Source: Phycisphaerales bacterium | GTDB taxonomy: Bacteria > Planctomycetota > Phycisphaerae > Phycisphaerales > UBA1924 | Assembly: GCA_040217175.1 (NCBI GenBank) | Contig: JAVJNT010000001.1 | Location: 1,178,001 to 1,242,000, forward strand | DNA: 64,000 nt | Direction of reading: 5' to 3' | Shown: positions 34,156 through 41,565 of the stretch, one piece after another | Layout: the number at the start of each line of letters is the position of its first letter | How positions within the stretch are numbered: the stretch's first letter is position 1 | Notes under the pieces: model-generated | What the model was told of the DNA's origin: nothing | The model's database searches: none | The model's input: only the letters and a program-made list of their open reading frames with translations | Made by a program: the position numbers and the translations under genes

Positions 34156-35260
34156 TTAGCCCTTCTCCGAACGCCGTCGCTTCAGCTCGGCATCGATGAA
34201 CTTCTCGATCTTGCCGTTGAGAACGTCGGTGGGATTGCCCTCGACGTTCGTGCGATGGTCCTTCACACGGTTGTCGTAGAGCACGTAGCTTCGGATCTGC
34301 GTGCCCCAGCCGCGGTTGAGGTCGCCGCCGGCGGCTTCCTTGATCTCGGCGCTGCGCTTCTCTTCCTCGATCTGCTCGAGCTTGGCCTGCAGCAGCGTCA
34401 ATGCCTGCGCCTTGTTCTGTGGCTGGTCGCGGTGGGTGCTGGCGACGAACATGAGCCCGGTAGGCTTGTGCACCACGCGGCACGCGCTGGCGACCTTGTT
34501 GACGTTCTGCCCGCCCGGACCGCTGGAGCGCGCGAAGAACGTGATCTCCAGGTCCTTTTCTGGGATCTGCACGTCCATGTCCTCGAACTCGGGCGTGACG
34601 TCGACCGTGGCGAAGCTGGTCTGCCGCTTGCCCTGGGCGTTGAACGGACTCACTCGCGCCAGCCGGTGCGTGCCGCGCTCGCAGTTGAGGTAGCCGAAGG
34701 CGAACGGCCCCTTGACGTGCAGGGTGATGTGGTCGATCCCGGTCTCGACGCCGTGGCCCTTGGAGACCTCTTCGACCTTGAAGCCCATGTTCTCGAGGTA
34801 GTAGAGGTACATCCGGAACAGCATCTCGGCCCAATCGTTGGCCTCGGTGCCGCCGTCGCCGGCGTGGATGGTGAAGTAGCAGTTGCGGTGGTCGTGCTTG
34901 CCGCTCAGGAGGCTCTGCATCTCGACCTTGTCCATCGACTCCTGGAGCTGGTGCAGCGCCTCGTCGGCCTCGACCAGCAGGTCCTTGTCGTCGCCCTCCC
35001 GGGCCATCTCGTAGGCCACCTGGGCCTCTTCGAAGGCCTCGACGACCTTGTCGAGCGGGCCGAGCTGGGCCTTGATGACCTTGAGCTCGGCCACGGTCTT
35101 CTGGGCGGCATCGGGGTCGTCCCAGAACGTCGCCTCGCCCATCCTGTTCTCGAGCTCTGAGAGCTTCTCGTGCTTGCTGTCGTAGTTAAAGAGAGTCGCG
35201 GATGGTCAAGATCCGCGCCTCGAGGTCATCGATGACCGGCTGGTGGGCGTCAAAGTGCAT
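34156..35260 (-). CDS. prfB: Peptide chain release factor 2, with a programmed +1 frameshift site
   Basis: RF2 reads UGA and UAA stops. The main frame holds RVSPFNAQGKRQTSF (SPF anticodon-like motif) and SSGPGGQNVNKV (GGQ peptidyl-hydrolysis loop). The first ATG is at 35260; after 24 codons the zero frame ends in CTT TAA (stop at 35188-35186). A +1 shift that skips T35188 gives CTT AAC TAC GAC and joins the frame RDSL-NYDSKHEKLSELEN without loss, matching the usual RF2 N-terminus. Typical sites read CUU UGA C with a Shine-Dalgarno-like AGGGGG upstream; here the stop is UAA and no such element is visible. Starting at ATG 35142 instead would remove the first helices. Features beyond the shift are standard. 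Confidence 0.9.
35185..35191 (-). other. RF2 recoding site CTT TAA C
   Basis: On the minus strand 35191-35185 reads CTTTAAC. The zero frame meets TAA; the +1 frame continues as AAC TAC GAC into the rest of RF2. The +1 frame upstream is closed by TGA about 20 bases earlier and has no ATG, GTG or TTG before ATG 35142, so full-length RF2 needs the shift. The replacement of UGA by UAA and the lack of an internal SD are unusual. Confidence 0.75.
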
Positions 35261-35431
35261 GGAGAAGGGGTCCTGGAATAATTCGGGGTCGGATTCGTGA
35301 GGGAGATGGTAGCGTGCCGGGTGAAAAAATCTGTCCCCCCGCGCCGCGCTGCCCCGTCGGCTCCGTTTCATGCGTACGGGCCGTGGGGCCCGCGTTCCCG
35401 AACCCGCCGAACCCGACCGCAGGAGGCACCC

Positions 35432-36481
35432 ATGCACGTCCGCACGCTCGCAGCCGCACTCATCGCCGCCACCACGATGTCCGTTGCCTCGCCCCAGGCC
35501 TTCGGCCAGTCGGGCGGTCGCGCTGGAGTCAGCGGCTCGGTGAGCGACGATCGGCGGTTCATTACCCTCGAGTTCACGGGCGGCTCGCTCGATGCGTTCA
35601 TCCGCCAGATCCGCAAGTCGGCCGGCGAGAGCCCCGTCAACATCCTGTACCCTCAGGAATTCGCGGAACTGCAGCTGCCCGCGATGCAGTTCGAGCAGGT
35701 CGACGTCGCCACGGCCCTGCGAGTGGCGGCAGGCCTCAGCGAGTCTCGTCCCATGCTCATGCCCGACGGCCGCGAGGCAATGTGGGAGGTCGCGGGCGTC
35801 GGCGGCGGAGGCGGCGCCCCGGTGTTCTTGATCTCGGTCTACGCCGAAGAGCTCGACGAGGAACACGGCGAGTCTGAACCCGAGCACGAGGAATACTTCG
35901 AGCGGTTCACGATGGTCCAGTCGCTCGCGGGCCTCATCGCCGGCGAGCACGCCCTGGGCGCCGATGCGGTGCTCTCGAGCATCGAGATTGCCCTGGACAT
36001 GGTCGAGCAGGGCGATGCTGATCTGCGATTCCACGAAGATACCGGCCTGCTGTTCGCTCGCGTCACCATGGACCAGCAGCACGCCATCGAGGAGACGGTC
36101 GGGCGTCTGACCGAATCGGCGTCCTTCATGCGCCGCGCGCAGTCGCAGTCCCAGTTCTCGGAGTTTCTGGACGCGCTGCAGGTCGATTCCCAGAAGGAGG
36201 CGATCCAGATCGTGAGAGAAGCTCGCCAGACGGCCGAGCAGATCGGCGTGCAGCAGGCACAGATGGAGGACATGCGTCGCGCCATCGAATCCGAGCACCT
36301 CACCCGAGAGCGACAGGCCCAGCGTCTAGAGCAGGAGATCGCCGCGCTCCAACTCGAACTCCGCCAGGTACGTACGGTCGCCGAGGACTTGGAGCGACAG
36401 AACCAACGGCTCAAGGACGAGCGTGAGACGCTCCGGAGCGAATTGGAGGCGATGCGAGCCGAGCGACGCCCACGACAGTGA
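35432..36481 (+). CDS. Secreted protein with an STN-like region and C-terminal coiled coil
   Basis: A 349-residue protein starting at ATG 35432, five bases after AGGAGG. A signal peptide ends near residue 26 (PQAFGQ). Residues of about 40-110 (FITLEFTGGSLDAFIRQIRK, NILYPQEFAELQLPAMQFEQVDVATALRV split here) have the strand-helix pattern of secretin/TonB short N-terminal domains. The last about 110 residues are strongly helical with heptad spacing (QRLEQEIAALQLELRQV). It is the first of five closely packed genes with a sigma factor, so it may be a signal sensor or structural envelope protein. Function not recognised. Confidence 0.75.
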   Translation: MHVRTLAAALIAATTMSVASPQAFGQSGGRAGVSGSVSDDRRFITLEFTGGSLDAFIRQIRKSAGESPVNILYPQEFAELQLPAMQFEQVDVATALRVAAGLSESRPMLMPDGREAMWEVAGVGGGGGAPVFLISVYAEELDEEHGESEPEHEEYFERFTMVQSLAGLIAGEHALGADAVLSSIEIALDMVEQGDADLRFHEDTGLLFARVTMDQQHAIEETVGRLTESASFMRRAQSQSQFSEFLDALQVDSQKEAIQIVREARQTAEQIGVQQAQMEDMRRAIESEHLTRERQAQRLEQEIAALQLELRQVRTVAEDLERQNQRLKDERETLRSELEAMRAERRPRQ

Positions 36482-36487
36482 GGATCC

Positions 36488-37063
36488 TTGCCCGAGCACG
36501 GCCGATCAGACCAATGCGATGGCCCGGGCGCTTCACTCCCCGATGCCCGGGCCATCACTATGCGCTTTGCTCGGGGAGACCAGGACGCCTTCGCCGTGTT
36601 CTATGAAGCCACCTTCGACAACGCCCTCGCCGATGCACGACGGCTGACCGGCCGGGACGAGGCGTTCTGCCTCGACGCCGTGCAGGACGCGTACCTCCGC
36701 GCAGCGAGGAAGCTGCCGGCGATGGACTCGTGGCCCGCCTGCCGGGCGTGGCTGAAGACCGCCATCGCGAGCTGCGCCATCGACCGAATCCGCAGCGACG
36801 CCGCCCGGACACGGCGAGAATCCCAGCCTCGCAGCCGTTCGGTTACCGCCGCGTCGAATGAGCAACTCGAGCACATGCTCGGTCGCTTCGAAACCCAGCT
36901 CGACGATCGCCAGTGGCAGGCCGTCCGGCTGCACGTGGGTCACGGCTTACCGCTCTCGGCCGTTGGGCGAGCCATGGACCTCAGCCGCCACGCCGTGCAT
37001 GGCCTGGTCCGCCGGGGCATCGCCACGCTGAGCGCCCAAGCGAAGGGAGACGTCGATGACTGA
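36488..37063 (+). CDS. RNA polymerase sigma factor, sigma-70/ECF-like
   Basis: A 191-residue protein. Residues of roughly 30-95 fit sigma region 2 (GDQDAFAVFYEATFDNALA, then CLDAVQDAYLRAARKL and AWLKTAIASCAIDRIR). Residues of about 125-185 fit region 4 with a helix-turn-helix (LPLSAVGRAMDLSRHAVHGL). It would direct RNA polymerase to special promoters in response to an envelope or other signal. TTG 36488 was chosen because GAGG lies just before it; ATG 36560 is a shorter alternative that would still keep region 2 mostly intact. It follows the coiled-coil gene by six bases and overlaps the next gene by eight, where an anti-sigma factor is expected. Confidence 0.82.
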   Translation: MPEHGRSDQCDGPGASLPDARAITMRFARGDQDAFAVFYEATFDNALADARRLTGRDEAFCLDAVQDAYLRAARKLPAMDSWPACRAWLKTAIASCAIDRIRSDAARTRRESQPRSRSVTAASNEQLEHMLGRFETQLDDRQWQAVRLHVGHGLPLSAVGRAMDLSRHAVHGLVRRGIATLSAQAKGDVDD

Positions 37064-37607
37064 TCAACCCACGCAAGACCTGATGGATCGCAAGGCCGAG
37101 ATCCTCCAACTCGGCCAGCAGGCGGTCGCTCGGCGCGGCGAGCAGCGTCGCACACGCAACCACGCGGTAGCAATGGTGCTACTGACCGCCAGCGCCACCG
37201 TGCTTGCGTACGCCATGATCCCGATGCGCATCGGCCAGGAACCGACCACCTTCGCCGACGGCGGCGCACCGGCGCCCAAGCGGTTGGTTGCATACGTGTC
37301 GACCACCAGCGGGCTCGCCGAATCCCTCGCCACGCCCGCGTTGCCGACGATCGAACGCATCGTGACATCGTCCTCGCGCATCGCACGTGTCCAGACCAGG
37401 CCCGTTGACATGGCCGACCACCTGACCGACCAGCAGGCACTGGCGCTGCTGCGGGAGGCCGGCAAGCCCGCGGGCCTGGTCAAGGTCGGCGGCCGCGTGA
37501 CGCTGGTGTACCACGACCGGCCCGAGTCCGATCTCGGCCCCAGCGGCCACGGAGCCGTCAACGACCACGCAACCCTCGCGGCACTGCGGCCATATCGTCC
37601 CATGTGA
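37056..37607 (+). CDS. Single-pass membrane protein, possible anti-sigma factor
   Basis: A 183-residue protein. A charged N-terminal segment of about 35 residues (RKAEILQLGQQAVARR) is followed by one membrane helix (AVAMVLLTASATVLAYAMI, about 37-56) and a periplasmic domain of about 125 residues. This size, topology and its 8-base overlap with the sigma gene are those of many anti-sigma factors, but I see no zinc-binding HxxxCxxC motif. The C-terminal region has LTDQQALALLREAGKPAGLV and VGGRVTLVYHD and matches nothing I recognise. Its stop overlaps the next GTG (GTGA). Confidence 0.65.
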   Translation: MTDQPTQDLMDRKAEILQLGQQAVARRGEQRRTRNHAVAMVLLTASATVLAYAMIPMRIGQEPTTFADGGAPAPKRLVAYVSTTSGLAESLATPALPTIERIVTSSSRIARVQTRPVDMADHLTDQQALALLREAGKPAGLVKVGGRVTLVYHDRPESDLGPSGHGAVNDHATLAALRPYRPM

Positions 37608-37870
37608 TCGCCGCGCTCTCCTACCTGGTCGCCCAGACCAGCCAGCCCGCCAGCCCGATGGCGCGAGGCTGGTTCATGCTGTTGGGCCTGATCCTCGCGT
37701 CGATCGTGCTGGTCGTGGGGTTGCTCGTGCTCGCCAGCCTCCGCCGGACACGCCGAGGCCAGCCGCCGACCAAGACGCCGCACGTCGACGCGTGGGCCGA
37801 ATCGGGCAAGCGTGCCACCCCAGATCCGAGCGCAAGCGACGTGCTGGGCGAGGACGATCATGAGCGCTGA
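37604..37870 (+). CDS. Small membrane protein
   Basis: An 88-residue protein beginning at GTG 37604, which overlaps the preceding stop. One strongly hydrophobic helix (MLLGLILASIVLVVGLLVLA, about 25-45) is followed by an Arg-rich turn (RRTRRGQPP) and an acidic tail ending GEDDHER, which suggests a cytoplasmic C-terminus. No family recognised. Tight overlap with both neighbours (4 bases before, 11 bases after) shows co-expression with the sigma factor operon. Confidence 0.7.
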   Translation: MIAALSYLVAQTSQPASPMARGWFMLLGLILASIVLVVGLLVLASLRRTRRGQPPTKTPHVDAWAESGKRATPDPSASDVLGEDDHER

Positions 37871-38621
37871 ACGCCCGGTGGCGCTCGTTACCGGCGGGGC
37901 AAAGCGCGTCGGGGCGGCCATCGCCACCGAGTTCGCTACGCGCGGCCTCGACCTCATCATCACCTACAACACGAGCGGTGAAGAAGCCAGCCAGCTTGCG
38001 GACCAATTGCGAAGCAGCCACGGCGTTCGAGTGAGCACAGCCGCTTGTGACATGACGAATCCCGACGCCGCGGCGCGCGTGTGCTCGGAGGTTGCGCAGG
38101 GAGCCGGCCGCCTCGACGTGCTCGTACACAATGCGTCGGCCTACTTCCCTACGTCGCTCGACGGCAATCTCGACTGGGAAGCGACGAAGCGGCTCTACGC
38201 CGTCAATGCTGCCAGCCCGCTCCTCATCACCGCGGCGCTCGCGTCGATGCTGCGATCCTCCACGCTCGAAGGCGGCGGCGCCGTGGTTGCAATGGCCGAC
38301 ATCCACGCCATGGGCCGGCCGCGCCGCGACTTTGCCGCCTATGGCATGAGCAAGGCCGCTCTGATCGAACTCGTCCGAACCCTCGCCCGCGACCTGGCGC
38401 CGCAGGCACGAGCCAACGCCGTCGCACCGGGTGTCGTTGCCTGGCCCGAATCCGGCTACGAGAGCGATCAAGAGTCCCAGCAGGCCTATCTGCGGCGTGT
38501 GCCCCTGCAACGCACCGGAACGCCGGAAGATGCCGCACGGCTCGTAGCCGCCCTCGCGCTCGACCACGCATACGTCAATGGCGAAATTATCCGTCTCGAC
38601 GGTGGACGGTGGCTGGCTTGA
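37860..38621 (+). CDS. Short-chain dehydrogenase, pteridine-reductase-like (FolM/PTR1 group)
   Basis: A 253-residue classical SDR. VALVTGGAKRVGAAIATEF has the TGxxxRxG loop with Arg typical for pteridine reductases that use NADPH. VHNASAYFPTSL replaces the usual NNAG, VAMADIHAMGRP carries the Asp-Ile-His block of the group, and YGMSKAALIELV gives Tyr-x3-Lys. The enzyme may reduce dihydrobiopterin, dihydromonapterin or dihydrofolate; other ketone substrates are possible. ATG 37860 overlaps the small membrane-protein gene by 11 bases, making it the last gene of the sigma-factor operon. The link between the two activities is unclear. Confidence 0.8.
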   Translation: MSAERPVALVTGGAKRVGAAIATEFATRGLDLIITYNTSGEEASQLADQLRSSHGVRVSTAACDMTNPDAAARVCSEVAQGAGRLDVLVHNASAYFPTSLDGNLDWEATKRLYAVNAASPLLITAALASMLRSSTLEGGGAVVAMADIHAMGRPRRDFAAYGMSKAALIELVRTLARDLAPQARANAVAPGVVAWPESGYESDQESQQAYLRRVPLQRTGTPEDAARLVAALALDHAYVNGEIIRLDGGRWLA

Positions 38622-39296
38622 TCAGGCCTTCCACGCCTTGATCGCATTCCGCGCCTCTGCCTCTCCATCGACAACACCGATCGTCTGCCGGATCGCCGCA
38701 TCCTCGTCCAGGCAGGTCACCATGACCGCGGCCGTATTCGCCCGGCTCGTTCGTGGCTTGCTCAGCCCCTTGCCATCGGGCGACACGAGCTCGACGCCCG
38801 TGGGCTCCTCATCGTCGTCGTGCAGCGCGCCTGGGCACACGATCGTGTACTCCAGTCCCTCGCCGTCGAGCGTCTCGTGCATGGTGCGCAGGAAGTCGTC
38901 GGCTCGTCCCTTGGCCCGCCGCCAGTGCGGAATCGGATCATCCTTTGCGTCGCGATCCGTGTTCAGGCCGCTCAGCAGCACGAAGCGTTTCGCTCCGGCG
39001 TTGAGGGCCGCGACGGCCGTGCGAATCGCGCCGAGCTGGTCGATCAGCACCGTCATGTCCTTGCCGGTCTTCGCTCCTGAGCCCGCAGCGAAGACCACCG
39101 CGTCGCAGCCCTCGACGACGTCGTCGATGGGATGGAGCAAGTCGCCCTTGACGGTCTCGACGCCCGCCCCGGCGAACCTGGGCTGCTGCTCGTCGCTGCG
39201 GATCATGGCGATGGGTTCGTGCTTCCCACCCGCCTTGAGCTGCTGGACGACCTTGAACCCGGTGCTCCCGTTGGCCCCGATGATGAGGGTGCGCAT
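38622..39296 (-). CDS. NAD(P)-binding atypical SDR (NmrA/YtfG-like)
   Basis: A 224-residue protein. MRTLIIGANGSTGFKVVQQL is the dinucleotide-binding start with GxxGxxG, DAVVFAAGSGAKTG and RFVLLSGLNTDRDA follow, and the C-terminal half has LEYTIVCPGALHDD as in SDR_a5-type proteins related to flavin reductases and biliverdin reductases. The catalytic Tyr-Lys pair is not evident, so it may be a redox sensor or an NADPH-dependent reductase. ATG 39296 has AGGAAGG upstream. It converges with the pteridine-reductase-like gene with no gap and diverges from the channel gene. Confidence 0.8.
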   Translation of the reverse strand: MRTLIIGANGSTGFKVVQQLKAGGKHEPIAMIRSDEQQPRFAGAGVETVKGDLLHPIDDVVEGCDAVVFAAGSGAKTGKDMTVLIDQLGAIRTAVAALNAGAKRFVLLSGLNTDRDAKDDPIPHWRRAKGRADDFLRTMHETLDGEGLEYTIVCPGALHDDDEEPTGVELVSPDGKGLSKPRTSRANTAAVMVTCLDEDAAIRQTIGVVDGEAEARNAIKAWKA

Positions 39297-39400
39297 GGCC
39301 TGCCTTCCTTTCTCTAGAACACTCCTAGGACTCCAAGAGGCCGAGATCGCCCGGAGGAAGAAAGTTTCATGGAAGCCCTCGCTCTCAGACGCGCCTTGGA

Positions 39401-40315
39401 TTGCCCCAGGAGCACACCATCGCCAACGAACCCCCCGCAAGCCGAGACACCACGAACGGAACCGAGCGCGACGGTGAACACCGTGCCTACCAGCCGGTCG
39501 TCCTGAAACGCACGGATATCGCGCTGCGTCACCCCAACGACACGCTGCAGCTTGCAATCGAAGAGGGCGTCGAGCAAGCCGATCGGCGATTCCTTTCCTT
39601 GCTGCTCAGCTCCGTTGGTGCCGGCGGCACGATGGCGTTCACCGCGCTGGCCGTCGGCGTCATGGCAAGCGCGACCGAGGGCGTCGAGCCCTCGATCCTG
39701 CACCGGGTGCTGGTTGCCCTCGTGTATCCCCTCGGCTTCGTCGTGTGCCTCATCAGCGGCACGCAGCTCTTCACGGAGCACACGGCCCTCGCGGTCTATC
39801 CCGTGCTCGATCGCCGCGTGGCCGCGCCTTCGCTCGGCCGTATCTGGGGCACCGTGTTGCTCGGCAACATGATCGGCTGCGTGCTCGGGGCGCTGCTGCT
39901 GGCCGGTGCCGATGGTGTGGTCGGCGCGAGCGAGGGATACGCGTGGGCCGCCGGCCACTTCGTCGAGTCGGGAGCAATTGCAACGCTGCTGAGTGCCGTG
40001 CTGGCGGGCTGGCTCATGGCCCTGGCCGGCTGGCTCGTGCTCTCGACGCCGCCGGGCGTCGCGTCGGTGATGCTGATCTACTTCGTCACGCTGCTCATCG
40101 GCCTGGGCGGTCTGCACCACTCGATCGCAGGCACGGCCGAGATGCTCACCGCGGCGTTCACGGGCGCCGACCTTTCGCCGGGCGACGCCGCGGCTGCGTG
40201 GGTGCTCGCGGTCATCGGCAACCTCTTCGGCGGCTCGATCTTCGTTGCGCTGCTCAACTACGGGTCGATCCGCCACACGCGAGAGGGCGAAGACGCGGAT
40301 TCCTCCAAGTCCTAG
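39401..40315 (+). CDS. Formate/nitrite-transporter-family channel
   Basis: About 304 residues with six hydrophobic segments. A cytoplasmic N-terminal tail of about 60 residues (HPNDTLQLAIEEGVEQADRR) precedes the membrane part. FVVCLISGTQLFTEHTALAV matches the family motif with LFT.NT (here TEH), and GLGGLHHSIAGTAEMLTAAF contains the central-pore His region. Relatives of this type (YfdC-like) pass small anions such as formate, nitrite or hydrosulfide; the substrate here is unknown. The annotated TTG 39401 has a poor ribosome binding site. AGGAG at 39408-39412 is placed perfectly for an in-frame ATC codon at 39419, so a rare ATC start is possible. Confidence 0.8.
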   Translation: MPQEHTIANEPPASRDTTNGTERDGEHRAYQPVVLKRTDIALRHPNDTLQLAIEEGVEQADRRFLSLLLSSVGAGGTMAFTALAVGVMASATEGVEPSILHRVLVALVYPLGFVVCLISGTQLFTEHTALAVYPVLDRRVAAPSLGRIWGTVLLGNMIGCVLGALLLAGADGVVGASEGYAWAAGHFVESGAIATLLSAVLAGWLMALAGWLVLSTPPGVASVMLIYFVTLLIGLGGLHHSIAGTAEMLTAAFTGADLSPGDAAAAWVLAVIGNLFGGSIFVALLNYGSIRHTREGEDADSSKS

Positions 40316-40348
40316 CGTCGTCCGTACCCCTATCTCGTGGAGGACACC

Positions 40349-40759
40349 ATGCGCATCAAGCTCGAGAGCGTCCCAGTCAGCGACCAGGAGCACGCCCTGC
40401 GCTTCTACACCGAGAAGCTCGGCTTCGTGAAGAAGCAGGACATGGCGATGACCGATCCACCCGACCCGAATCATCGGTTCCTCACGGTCGTGAGCCCCGA
40501 CGACGCCGATGGCACCGAACTCATGCTCGAACCAGCCGGCGAGCACCCGGCCACCAAGACGTACAAGGCGGCCCTCATGGCCGAGGGCATTCCCATTACG
40601 GCGTTCGAGGTGGACGACTGCCGTGCTGAGTACGAGCGGCTGCAAGGACTTGGCGTCGAATTCAAGGGCGAGCCTTCCGAGATGGCCGGTACGGTGATGG
40701 CAACGCTGAACGACACCTGCGGGAACCTGATCATGATCTACCAGAAGCCCGCGGAGTAG
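40349..40759 (+). CDS. VOC (glyoxalase/bleomycin-resistance) superfamily protein
   Basis: 136 residues in two beta-alpha-beta-beta-beta halves. MRIKLESVPVSDQEHALRFY is the typical first strand and helix, LGFVKKQDMAM follows, and the end has TVMATLNDTCGNLIMIYQ. Members bind metals and act as dioxygenases, epimerases or antibiotic-binding proteins. The usual first-strand His is replaced here by Ser/Val, so metal binding is uncertain. ATG 40349 has GGAGG at 40339-40343. It follows the channel gene by 33 bases on the same strand. Confidence 0.82.
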   Translation: MRIKLESVPVSDQEHALRFYTEKLGFVKKQDMAMTDPPDPNHRFLTVVSPDDADGTELMLEPAGEHPATKTYKAALMAEGIPITAFEVDDCRAEYERLQGLGVEFKGEPSEMAGTVMATLNDTCGNLIMIYQKPAE

Positions 40760-40818
40760 GCGGGCGTTCGCACCTTGCGATTGGCTACGCTCGGGCTCGA
40801 TCGAACCCAGGAGCCGCC

Positions 40819-41547
40819 ATGCACGCCTTGATCGTTCACGCCCACCACGAACCCGAGAGCTTCAACGGCGCCATGACGGCCCGGGCGACCAGCGAACTCG
40901 AGGCCGCGGGCCATGCGGTCACGGTCAGTGATCTCTACGCCTTGGGCTTCGACCCGGTCAGCGACCGCCGCAACTTCTCGACGACCGCCGACGCTGGCTA
41001 TCTCAAGCAGCAGCGCGAGGAGCAGCACGCGTCGGAGCACGACGGCTTTGCGCCCGACGTGTCCGCCGAGATGGACAAGCTCGAGGCCTGCGACCTCGTG
41101 ATCTTTCAATTCCCACTCTGGTGGTTCGGAATGCCGGCCATCCTCAAGGGCTGGGTCGACCGCGTCCTTGCGATGGGCCGCATGTACGGTGGCGGTCGTT
41201 GGTATGACACGGGCAAGCTGCTGGGCAAGCGCGCGATGGTCGCGATGACCACGGGCGGACCCGGGTCGATGTACGCACCGCCCGAGGGATACGAAAGCCT
41301 GAACCCAACGCTCGATACCATCCTGGCACCCGTCCACCACGGTATCTTCTGGTTTACCGGCATGCGCGTGCTCGAGCCGTTCGTGGCGTGGGCCCCGGCC
41401 CACCTGAACGACGACCAGCGAGCCGCCGCGCTCGATGCCTATGCCGCGCACCTTCGGGAGCAACTCGCTCAAGAGGGTGCACCGCCGCCGGTCGCCGCGG
41501 AGTTCCCGCCGCCGAAGTTCATACGCCAGCGGGAGTCGACCCCCTAA
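40819..41547 (+). CDS. Flavodoxin-like NAD(P)H oxidoreductase (NQO1/KefF-like)
   Basis: A 242-residue FMN/FAD-binding flavodoxin-fold reductase. MHALIVHAHHEPESFNGAM is the flavin phosphate region, DLVIFQFPLWWFGMPAILKG the conserved WW.PA block, WVDRVLAMGRMYGGG follows, and MVAMTTGGPGSMYA gives the TTGGP motif that packs on the isoalloxazine ring. The family reduces quinones by two electrons or activates Kef-type channels. The start has CAGGAG eight bases upstream. The last about 30 residues are Pro-rich (PPPVAAEFPPPKF). Probably involved in quinone or electrophile detoxification. Confidence 0.87.
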   Translation: MHALIVHAHHEPESFNGAMTARATSELEAAGHAVTVSDLYALGFDPVSDRRNFSTTADAGYLKQQREEQHASEHDGFAPDVSAEMDKLEACDLVIFQFPLWWFGMPAILKGWVDRVLAMGRMYGGGRWYDTGKLLGKRAMVAMTTGGPGSMYAPPEGYESLNPTLDTILAPVHHGIFWFTGMRVLEPFVAWAPAHLNDDQRAAALDAYAAHLREQLAQEGAPPPVAAEFPPPKFIRQRESTP

Positions 41548-41565
41548 GCGATCGGGATCGAGTTC

